Assembly: GCA_026770585.1 (NCBI GenBank)
Contig: MU647397.1
Coordinates: forward strand, 113,711-126,234
Source of the DNA: Baffinella frigidus
Taxonomy: Eukaryota; Cryptophyceae; Cryptomonadales; Baffinellaceae
Reading direction: 5' to 3'
DNA length: 12,524 nucleotides
Shown: positions 1 to 6,055 of the stretch, piece by piece
Layout of the letters: the number at the start of each line of letters is the position of its first letter
Position numbering within the stretch: the first letter of the stretch is position 1
Notes under the pieces: model-generated
Seen by the model: only the letters and a program-made list of their open reading frames with translations
Told to the model about the DNA's origin: nothing
Databases searched by the model: none
Position numbers and translations under genes: made by a program

Positions 1-705
1 AAACCCTAAACCCTAAACCCTAAACCCTACACCCTACACCCTACACCCTACACCCTCAACCCTAAACCAACCCTCAACCCTCAACCCTCAACCCCAAACC
101 CTAAACCCAATAAACCCTAAACCCTAAACTCCAAACCCCACACCAATAACCTCTAAACCCTAAACCCCAAATGCAGGGCCATCATCATCAACGGACTCTT
201 CTCCGCGTCCAACTGGGTTGCCATTATTCTCGCCATTGCTCTCTCCAAGGTCCCAAACCCGAAACCCGAGACCCGAAACCCGAAACCCGAAACCATAAAG
301 CCTAGACCATAAACCCAGAAACTCGAAACCTGAAACTCGAAACCCTGAACCTGAAACCCGCCACAACCCCTGAACAACCCCTGAACCCTGAACCCTGAAT
401 CCTAAACCCTCAACCCTCAACCCTCAACTCCGAACCCTAAACCCTAAGCCCTAAACCCTCAACCCTAAACACCAAATCCTAAACCCTAAACCCTGAACCC
501 TGAACTCTAAACCCCAAACCCTAAACCCTCAACCCCAAACCCTCAACCCTCAACCCCAAACCCTCAACCCCAAACCCTCAACCCCAAACCCTGAACCCCA
601 AACCCCAAACCCCAAACCCTAACTCCTAAACCATAAACCCCACACCCCAAACCCCAAACCCTAAACCCTAAACCCTGACCCCCAAACCCTAACCCCCAAA
701 CCCTA
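1..705. repeat. Terminal degenerate telomere-like array (AAACCCT)n
   Basis: The first 28 bases are four perfect AAACCCT units. They are followed by variant units (ACACCCT, TCAACCC, TGAACCC, CCAAACCC) in small homogenised blocks. The C-rich strand reads 5' to 3' from base 1, as expected at the left end of a chromosome. AAACCCT/TTTAGGG is the telomere unit of plants, many algae and several alveolates. The array quickly decays and is interrupted at 171-252 by unique sequence, so most of it is telomere-associated sequence rather than an active telomere. Whether base 1 is the physical end cannot be seen. Confidence 0.9.
171..252 (+). pseudogene. Short coding-like fragment embedded in the telomeric array
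   Basis: This block of about 80 bases lacks telomeric units and differs in composition from its surroundings. In the frame starting at 172 it reads as a hydrophobic peptide: RAIIINGLFSAS, then NWVAIILAIALSKV. That resembles part of a membrane helix, and the frame then runs into CCAAACCCG repeats and a stop. There is no usable start and it is far too short to be a gene. It may be a captured scrap of a membrane-protein gene or a chance frame. The family is not recognised. Confidence 0.3.
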
Positions 706-1062
706 AAATTAGCGCTGCCGGCGCCGACGCGGGGCACGCACAGCGTGCGCGCGAGAGGGCTCTTCGCCGCTCCTCGAACTCAAACCCTAAACCCTCGGCC
801 GCTCCCACCGCGCCCGCCGCTCCCACCGCCCGGGTCCTGAACCCTAAACCCATAAGACTAAGCCCTAAACCCTGAACCCTGAACTCTGAACCCTGAACCC
901 TGAACCCTAAACCCTGAACCCTGAACCTTAAGCCCTACAACCTGAACCCCAACCCCCCAAAACCTGAACCCTGAACCCCAAAATCTAAACTCTGAACCCT
1001 AAAACCTCAGCCCTGAACCCTAACCCCTAAACCCTACACCCTACCCCCTACACCCTACACCC
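706..1062. repeat. Telomere-like array with GC-rich insertions
   Basis: Telomere-like units (GAACCCT, AAACCCT) continue, but 706-780 and about 796-838 are GC-rich unrelated sequence. The first insertion contains a 6-bp hairpin (GCACGC / GCGTGC at 734-739 and 743-748). No gene is visible. Variant TGAACCC units dominate from 838 to 1020. Confidence 0.75.
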
Positions 1063-1214
1063 GAGAGCCACCCTGTATCCCCTCTTCACGAGCCTCTGCA
1101 CTGGAGATCGAAACGCGATCTGAAAGCAAAAATGCTTTCTCTGCAGTCCTTTCTACGGAAGGGCGTGGCGTTGGGCTATGTTGGGCGAAATTAAAACCTA
1201 AAGGACCTCAAGGA
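1063..1214 (-). repeat. Dispersed repeat R2, long form, copy 1
   Basis: This block of about 150 bases recurs at 7036-7133 (same orientation, shorter) and inverted at 11139-11297 and 11509-11672. Shared marks, read on the plus strand here, are GAGCCTCTGCACTGGAGA, TTTCTACGGAAGGGCGTG, GCTATGTTGGGCGAAATT and the end AAAACCTAAAGGACCT. No long terminal inverted repeats and no transposase frame are seen. It sits as a clean insertion inside telomere-like DNA. Confidence 0.75.
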
Positions 1215-1960
1215 CCCTACATCCTACACCCTACACCCCACACCCTAAACCAAAACTCTAAACCCTAAATCCCGAACCCTAAACCCTACACCCGTCCTCC
1301 TCTCGACGGCTGGATCTTCATCTGAAGGCACGAACGCCCCCCCCGGCAGCCCAAACCCTAACCCCTCAAGCCTCAAGCCTCAAGCCTCAACCCTCAACCC
1401 TCAACGATGAACCCTAACCCCTCAACCCTCACCCCTCAACCCTCAACCATGAACCCTAAACCCTAAACCCTAGACCACAAACCTCTTAACCATAAGCCCT
1501 CACTCAGGTGTTTACGGCCGAAGGAGCCAAAGGCAGCTGGAGCCATTTCCCCCCTGAACCCTAAACCTTAAAACCCCAAACCCCAAACCCGTCCTCCTCT
1601 CTGAAAACAGGCGGCTGGACCCCCTTCCCAAGGCACCAAACCCTAAACCCTAAACAAAAACCTCTAAACCCTATTTCCAAGGGCTCCAAGGGCTCTCCGG
1701 CAGCTGGAGCCATTTCGCCCCTCCGCGAGCGCAACCAGAACGTCGCGCCTCAGCAAACCCTGAACCCTAAACCCTAACCCCTACACCGGAAACCCTAAAC
1801 CCTAACCCCTGAACCCTAAACCCTAAACCCTAAACCCTAAACTCTAAACCCTAGACCCTAAACCCTAAACCCTAAACCCTAAACCCTAGACCCTAGACCC
1901 TAGACCCTAAACCCTAAACCCTGAACCCTAAACCAAAACCCTAAACCAGGCTCGCTCGAC
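1215..1960. repeat. Telomere-like array carrying repeated small cassettes
   Basis: AAACCCT-type units alternate with short unique blocks at about 1290-1350, 1500-1552, 1590-1640 and 1672-1755. The blocks are related: GGCAGCTGGAGCCATTTC occurs at 1532-1549 and 1699-1716, and its first 14 bases again at 1961-1974. GTCCTCCTCTC occurs at two block starts (about 1291 and 1591). 1795-1930 is a fairly regular AAACCCT / GACCCTA stretch. No gene is supported. Confidence 0.8.
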
Positions 1961-2255
1961 GGCAGCTGGAGCCAAGAGCCCCGAGGGCAACCAGAACGTC
2001 TCTCCGCAGCCTGAGGCGTCGCCGGAGGTCTTTTATGAGAACGACTCTGTAGGTCTTTTCGAAGCTCACACTTTAGGCCCTTTCGGAGCTCACACTCTAG
2101 GAGGCCCTTTCGGAGCTCACACTCTAGGCCCTTCAGGGGTTTTCCGACCCGGGAGGGACCCGCCCCTGACTCCATGCAGCGATCCCATTGCCACTGGATG
2201 TTCAGTGAGATAAGACCTCATTACGGGCCCGTCCCGGGAGTCTAAGACGGGCCCG
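1961..2255. other. Subtelomeric unique sequence bordering the array
   Basis: The last copy of the GGCAGCTGGAGCCA cassette (1961-1974) is followed by GCAACCAGAACGTC (1987-2000), the same 14 bases as at 1731-1744. The stretch then holds the 24-bp minisatellite (annotated separately) and GC-rich sequence with GGGCCCG/CGGGCCC motifs related to the minisatellite at 8400-8475. A minus-strand open frame across the minisatellite reads as an 8-residue repeat and is not treated as a gene. Confidence 0.5.
2051..2139. repeat. 24-bp tandem minisatellite, about 3.5 units
   Basis: Units at 2051-2074, 2075-2098 and 2102-2125 share the form AGGCCCTTTCGGAGCTCACA plus CTCT, with a partial unit at 2126-2139. 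The first unit has diverged (TCTTTTCGAAG) and three extra bases precede the third. Because the period is divisible by 3, the minus strand reads as an 8-residue repeat (ECELRKGL). Confidence 0.85.
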
Positions 2256-2359
2256 CCTCACAAGAAACTGCCCCCCCCTAGGACCACCGTAGGGCCCTCG
2301 GCATAGGCCTACCGTAGGGTCCTAGGGGGTGTCACTTTCTTCTGAGCGAGGCACCCCTC
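2256..2359. mobile_element. Hairpin MITE copy M1, degenerate left end
   Basis: The inner arms (AAGAAACTGCCCCCCCCTAG and CCTAGGGGGTG) and the right end (TCTGAGCGAGGCACCCCTC, then TA) match the family described at 2667-2783. The left terminus is eroded: CCTCACAAG replaces CCTCGCTCATAAG, and the CAGGGGTA tip is missing. It is the most decayed of seven copies. Confidence 0.75.
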
Positions 2360-2362
2360 TAC

Positions 2363-2484
2363 TTCTTGCGCCCGGGGCAACCCACTACCCAGATTCACTC
2401 TTACACGCCCCCACACAATACACGCCCTAAATATCCCACATTGCTAGCGGTAGCCCTCCGGTGGAGAGTTGCACGGCGACTGCT
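2363..2484. other. Spacer between MITE copies, no gene seen
   Basis: Mixed sequence with a C-rich stretch near 2400-2430. The short open frames here run into the next MITE and mostly translate its hairpin. No feature is supported. Confidence 0.5.
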
Positions 2485-2485
2485 A

Positions 2486-2594
2486 CAGGGGTACCTCGCT
2501 CATAAGAAACCGCCCCCCCCTAGGACCCCTATGCCTAGGGCCCTATGGTGGTCCTAGGTGTGTGGGGGGGGTTCTTGGGAGCGAGGTGCCTCTC
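2486..2594. mobile_element. Hairpin MITE copy M2
   Basis: The left end is intact: TA, then CAGGGGTACCTCGCTCATAA at 2486. The right end is eroded (GGGAGCGAGGTGCCTCTC, lacking the ATAAG core). At 109 bp it is shorter than the 117-bp form because of indels in the central C/G-rich arms. Confidence 0.85.
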
Positions 2595-2666
2595 AACACA
2601 TTGCCCCAGGGGCAGCAGCGCCTTGGACCGTCGGGGCAAGGCAGATCTACACGACTCTCCTATCTA

Positions 2667-2783
2667 CAGGGGTACCTCGCTCATAAGAAACCGCCCACCC
2701 GCTCGGACCACCGTAGGACCCTAGGCATGGTCCTGATGTAGGGTCCTAGGGGGGGGCGTTTTCTTATGAGCGAGGTACCTCTG
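2667..2783. mobile_element. Hairpin MITE copy M3, full 117 bp with TA flanks
   Basis: A non-coding near-palindrome begins CAGGGGTACCTCGCTCATAA and ends TTATGAGCGAGGTACCTCTG, between TA at 2665-2666 and TA at 2784-2785. The arms continue inward through AGAAACCGCCC / GGGCGTTTTC and the CCTAGG-rich centre, so a single strand could fold into one long hairpin. TA target duplication and termini of the form CAG...TACCTCG are typical of the Tc1/mariner superfamily, particularly pogo/Tigger-like elements; that assignment is inference from the ends. There is no transposase frame, so it would be non-autonomous. Confidence 0.9.
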
Positions 2784-2850
2784 TAAGGCAGTCGCGTCTG
2801 TCTTATGCACGCGACGCGAACACCCGCTGCTCCGACATCGTCCGTCACCT

Positions 2851-2952
2851 GGGTTAGGGTTTAGGGTTTAGGGTTTAGGGTTTAGGGTTTAGGGTTTAGG
2901 GTTTAGGGTTTAGGGTTTAGGGTTTAGGGTTTAGGGTTTAGGGTTTAGGGTT
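2851..2952. repeat. Perfect internal TTTAGGG array, inverted to the chromosome end
   Basis: About 14 consecutive exact GGGTTTA units, the longest uninterrupted telomeric run in the window and longer than the four perfect units at base 1. It is G-rich on the plus strand, which is the orientation of a right-hand telomere and opposite to the array at base 1. It starts abruptly after TCCGTCACCT at 2850. Confidence 0.95.
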
Positions 2953-3255
2953 GAGTGTTTGGGGTTTGGGGTTTAGGGTCTAGGGTTCAGGGTTTAGGGT
3001 TGAGGGGTTGAGGGGTTGAGGGGTTGAGGGGTTGAGGGGTTAGGGTTTAAGGTTTAGTGTTTAGGGTTTTGAGTTTAGGGTTTAAGGTTTAGTGTTTAGG
3101 GTTTAGGGTTCAGGAATTAGGGGTCAGGGTTCAGGGCTCAGGGTTAAGGGTTTAGGGCTCAGGGTTTAGGGTTTAGGGTTTAGGGTTTAGGGCTCAGGGT
3201 TTAGGGTTCAGGGTTTAGGGTTTAGGTTCAGGGTTTAGGGTTTAGGGTTAAGGGT
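2953..3255. repeat. Degenerate TTTAGGG-like tract
   Basis: This continues the perfect array with variants: TTTGGGG near 2960-2980, five units of the 8-mer TTGAGGGG at about 3000-3041, then mixed TTTAGGG and TTCAGGG units. The right boundary is sharp at GGGTTTA|CCGCGG (3258/3259), where coding-like sequence begins. Confidence 0.9.
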
Positions 3256-3792
3256 TTACCGCGGCAGCCCCAGGATCTCGAGGACCGAGAAGGACCCAGA
3301 AATCATGGATTCCATCTCCTCTTCGCTCAAGAGCTCGCACGCCTCCTCCGTCTCTGCGGTCTCAGAGTGCGCCTCCCCCTCCTCCCCCACAGACGACTCC
3401 CGCGACAGCCCCCTGCTGACGCACGCGGGAGCAAGCGCCGCGCTCTGCTGCAGCGCCGAGGACTGCCAGGCGACGGACCGCAGGTACCCGTGAAGGGACC
3501 GCGCGTCGAGGTGGCCCATGCGCCAGGCCGAGACGCACTTGATGCACGCGAGGCGCGCGCCCTCGGGGAGGTCGTGGAGCGCGTCTTCCAGTGTCATCTG
3601 GTCGACGAAGGATGGGAGCGGGCCTGCGGGAATGCACATCTCGCCTCGCACGAAGATGCCTGGCGAGTCAATGTGGTTGGTCTCGACGTCACGCTTGAGG
3701 CGGCAGCGCGCTTGACGCATCGCGGCGACGTGTTCTGTCGACGAGTGAGCAATATGGTGACGGTACGTGTGGTGAGGCTCCATCAAGACCAT
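3256..3792 (-). CDS. Hypothetical protein, 178 aa, 3' end abutting a telomere-like tract
   Basis: This is the most gene-like frame in its region, read on the minus strand from ATG at 3792 to TAA at 3258-3256. The frame stays open upstream to 3915, just after an in-frame TGA, and a TGCAG that could be a splice acceptor lies at 3912-3908. The real gene may therefore have an upstream exon and a different start. The protein has a basic His/Arg-rich N-terminus, a helical middle (about residues 63-112, including SFVDQMTLEDALHDLPEGAR and SAWRMGHLDARSLHGYLRSV) and a Ser/Glu-rich acidic tail. The middle loosely recalls small helical domains of the RST type, but this is a guess. The TAA stop lies wholly within a GGGTTTA unit, so the original C-terminus may be lost. 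A plus-strand frame of similar length overlaps it and is less convincing. Confidence 0.5.
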   Translation of the reverse strand: MVLMEPHHTYRHHIAHSSTEHVAAMRQARCRLKRDVETNHIDSPGIFVRGEMCIPAGPLPSFVDQMTLEDALHDLPEGARLACIKCVSAWRMGHLDARSLHGYLRSVAWQSSALQQSAALAPACVSRGLSRESSVGEEGEAHSETAETEEACELLSEEEMESMISGSFSVLEILGLPR

Positions 3793-4059
3793 GACACCTT
3801 TGTGGAGCAGGTTGGTTGGAGCAAGGGGTTGACACGGACACGAACCGGACCCCCCTTGGAGGTCCGGATCACCAGGATCTGGGGTGGATGGCCCCGGTGG
3901 TGATTCACTGCATGTTCAATGTTAGATGTTTACCACACAGATTTTATCGCGTTGACCCTCGTGACGAGCGATTCAGAGTCGTTCTACAGGAAACGGACGT
4001 GCTCATGAAAAAAATCCCATCACGAAATGGGGGCAACCGGATACGAGCTCGTAGAAAGG

Positions 4060-4079
4060 GGCTTTTGTCAGAAGAGGGA
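4060..4079. repeat. Left arm of a 20-bp distant inverted repeat
   Basis: GGCTTTTGTCAGAAGAGGGA here is the exact reverse complement of 5249-5268, about 1.17 kb away. AGAAAGG also occurs just outside both arms. This pair comes close to spanning the AT-richer island. Confidence 0.8.
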
Positions 4080-4080
4080 T

Positions 4081-4105
4081 TTTCTTCCCCGATTGACTTT
4101 ACAAG
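4081..4105. repeat. Arm of an inverted repeat with 4240-4263
   Basis: The two arms are reverse complements apart from one extra C in the left arm. The shared core is CGATTGACTTTACAAG. A partial third copy of the core (CGATTGACTTT) lies at about 4140. Confidence 0.75.
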
Positions 4106-4261
4106 TGATTTTACCGCGGCCGAACATTCTCTCTTCGAACCGATTGACTTTCGATTGCGGGTTTTACGTTTCTCGGGGAATTGTACGAGATGTCGCCCGA
4201 AATCGGGCAGCCTGCGGCGCAAAAAGCCAGATAAAAACACTTGTAAAGTCAATCGGGAAGA

Positions 4262-4320
4262 AATGGTTTCTTCCCGAGTTGGCAGCTGTAGAACCGCTCC
4301 CAACTCGGGAAGAAACCATT
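4262..4320. repeat. Strong hairpin, 21-bp perfect stem
   Basis: Arm 4262-4282 (AATGGTTTCTTCCCGAGTTGG) pairs with 4300-4320 without mismatch. After one C-C mismatch the stem continues for three more pairs, leaving a loop of about 9 bases (4287-4295). The fold is much stronger than expected by chance. It could be a miRNA-like precursor, a transposon end or a terminator-like fold. No function is claimed. Confidence 0.85.
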
Positions 4321-4440
4321 ATTACTACATGCTGACAGACAAAACAGGGAAGCAGGAAAGCGGCTTCCGCGTGACTCTACATGTGATTGTAACTGGACGC
4401 GACAATTGACGCGACCCTACAATTAAAGCTCTTCTCTGAG

Positions 4441-4478
4441 CCGGGCCTCCGGCCCCGGCGGCCGGGCCTCCGGCCCGG
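4441..4478. repeat. GC-rich duplicated hairpin
   Basis: CCGGGCCTCCGGCCC occurs twice (4441-4455 and 4462-4476). The second copy extends to a perfect 7-bp stem, CCGGGCC/GGCCCGG, around a TCC loop (4462-4478). It is a GC-rich spot inside AT-richer surroundings. Confidence 0.75.
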
Positions 4479-4526
4479 AAGGAAAAAACGCCATTTTGGA
4501 TGGGCCACAGTGGTGTAGGAACGAAG

Positions 4527-4547
4527 GTTCGTACGCTTCGTACGAAC
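4527..4547. repeat. Perfect 9-bp stem, 3-base loop hairpin
   Basis: GTTCGTACG at 4527-4535 and CGTACGAAC at 4539-4547 enclose CTT. AATTGGCGGAG follows, and TAATTGGCGGGG recurs in the same orientation at 5036-5047, which suggests an element boundary. Confidence 0.8.
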
Positions 4548-4602
4548 TTTAATTGGCGGAGCCGAGGTATGAAGGGGAATGTCTCAATTTGACGGGTGTT
4601 TT

Positions 4603-4839
4603 TTAATTGAAGGGGTCTTTACCACACAAAACGAAACGATTGAATTCAAACCTGGTACAAAAAAACAATCTCACTTTTAAAATATGTACCGAAATTCATT
4701 TTATATCTTAAAAGTGCTTTTGATGAGCAAATGGGGCAAATTCGGTCTTTACAGCACATTTCCCGTTTACAATCACATGTAGTGCTGACACAATTTGTGA
4801 TTTCACCAGGGATTGTGTGGTAAAGACCCCTTCACTTAA
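4603..4839. repeat. 26-bp inverted repeat arms flanking 185 bp
   Basis: Arm 4603-4628 and arm 4814-4839 are reverse complements with one mismatch in 26. The core is GAAGGGGTCTTTACCACACA in the left arm. Between them is a smaller inverted pair (CACTTTTAA 4672-4680, TTAAAAGTG 4708-4716). This geometry suits a small non-autonomous DNA transposon of about 237 bp. Flanking duplications could not be settled by eye. Confidence 0.7.
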
Positions 4840-5248
4840 AAAGTCGCCTTGATCTTGAGCAAATTTTGGCACGCCGCAGCTCGTCCCAAAGTTAATTATT
4901 TCAACTTTTGAAAACGGGAAAGATCTCAGCGTGATCTCAGCTTCAAAACGACCTAAAGAAGTGGGGGTCAATTTCGAGCTCAAGGTGCAGTTCTTTGCCC
5001 CCATTTTGACCCGTCAATTCGTGCCCATCCCTTCGTAATTGGCGGGGCTCACCACGGAGATCCGCTGTCGTGACACGAGACACAAGGTCTGGCCCGTCGA
5101 GGTATCTGATGGGGAAATGACATCGGACGTGATAGGACGAGACGTCAGTACAAAAGTATAAAGATTTATAGTTGTTGTGTCAGACACACCAGTCACGCAG
5201 TCGATTCTCCCTGCCGCCCTGTTCCGTCTTTTTACCTCAGAAGAATCC

Positions 5249-5268
5249 TCCCTCTTCTGACAAAAGCC
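5249..5268. repeat. Right arm of the 20-bp distant inverted repeat
   Basis: Exact reverse complement of 4060-4079. A related 25-base string (CTTTAAAC...TAAAATGAAAT) occurs at 5313-5337 and again at 5748-5772, in direct orientation and with about five differences. Confidence 0.8.
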
Positions 5269-5373
5269 CGGATAGAAAGGTCTACGAACATCTTTACACA
5301 CGTAGTAAAAATCTTTAAACGTGCAGTAAAATGAAATGGGCAATTTTGACATGGGGGCATGTTTACTACACAA

Positions 5374-6055
5374 ATTCGGCGCACATGATCTCTACCGCAT
5401 CTCACCACGACTCGTTGGGCGCCCCAAGGGGAACCGCTGCCAATCGAGAAAGGGACAGTCGATCAAAACGTGACCCATACGCTCTACGGATCAAAACCGT
5501 AGGGACATGTGGGGTTCCTACGGAAAAGCCAAGGCCGATTTTCGACCTTGACTTTTGATTTCGTGCCAAGCTCGCTCGACAGCGGTTGGGCGACCCGTGG
5601 GTGGAGGATAAGGAAAAATAATCAACCTCCACGGCAAGATGGGAACGCGACCTTCCTTAGTCAATGGACGCACGTGTCCTTGCCGCCCACGGGTGTTCGA
5701 GAGACCCCGTCAGAGAGTCTAGATTTCACGTTCGCGTCTTCAAATCTCTTTAAACACGTGTTAAAATGAAATCGTAGGGCCATAGAAGGATCTAGATTGA
5801 TCGAGAGTTTCCGTGTTGGTAATTCCTGTAGTAAAAGGACCTGTTACCTAGGTTACCTAAGTAGGGGAGGGGTTTTCGGCACAAAAGGAGAACGTCTCGT
5901 CGTTTTCTACACCCCTCAGTCGTCTGCATCTCCTGGCACACACAACCACACTCGCCACGAGACGCGTCCTCGCAAGCGTGGTGAAGCCTTCCCCCTCTGC
6001 TCCGCCTCTGCTCTCTCTGCGCGCGCAACCGACCCGCCCGACTCTCTCCGAGAAT
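5374..6055. other. Intergenic region upstream of the FYVE gene
   Basis: No convincing gene is seen. 5748-5772 repeats a motif from 5313-5337 and contains the 10-base perfect palindrome AACACGTGTT (5753-5762) with a CACGTG core. ACCTAGGTTACCTAAG near 5845-5860 is a short imperfect direct repeat. GC content rises toward the gene. About 5990-6050 is pyrimidine-rich (CCTCTGCTCCGCCTCTGCTC) and probably 5' untranslated sequence, because the FYVE frame is open back to 5861 but has no ATG before 6056. Confidence 0.5.

Larger units (their letters stand above)
3919..5340. other. AT-richer island of nested inverted repeats, possible unknown mobile element
   Basis: Compared with its GC-rich flanks, this stretch is visibly richer in A/T. 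It contains several inverted pairs: 4060-4079 with 5249-5268 (20 bp, exact), 4081-4105 with 4240-4263, 4262-4282 with 4300-4320, about 4377-4392 with 4767-4782, 4603-4628 with 4814-4839, and 4672-4680 with 4708-4716. The string TTTACCACACA and close variants recur near 3930, 4619 and 5361 and inverted near 4815. Frames of up to about 120 codons exist on both strands, but they run through the inverted arms, repeat the same peptides on opposite strands and match no recognised family. It could be a non-autonomous transposon, nested transposon insertions or a decayed viral or selfish element. Confidence 0.5.

Noticed and set aside
1900-2175. Minus-strand frame with ECELRKGL repeats
   Set aside because: The peptide repeat simply reflects the 24-bp minisatellite, and the rest translates telomere-like DNA.
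2485-2785. CRISPR-like array from evenly repeated hairpins
   Set aside because: Repeats are over 100 bp, palindromic, flanked by TA and spread over 8 kb in a eukaryotic subtelomere, so they are MITEs.
3367-3903. Plus-strand open frame of 178 codons
   Set aside because: It lies opposite the minus-strand frame at 3256-3792; its composition looks like a shadow (Arg/Ala-rich, no motifs), while the minus frame has a more natural residue mix and acidic tail.
4100-4550. tRNA or spliced-leader candidates (GGTTCG strings, GCCATTTTGG at 4490)
   Set aside because: No cloverleaf arms fit, and the dinoflagellate spliced-leader sequence is not present beyond a short chance match.
4708-5373. Two minus-strand frames of 98 and 119 codons in the AT-richer island
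   Set aside because: They run through inverted-repeat arms, share peptides with frames on the opposite strand and show no recognisable domain.
5978-6055. Extension of the FYVE protein to a GTG at 5978
   Set aside because: GTG starts are not expected in a nuclear eukaryotic gene; the first in-frame ATG is 6056 with A at -3.
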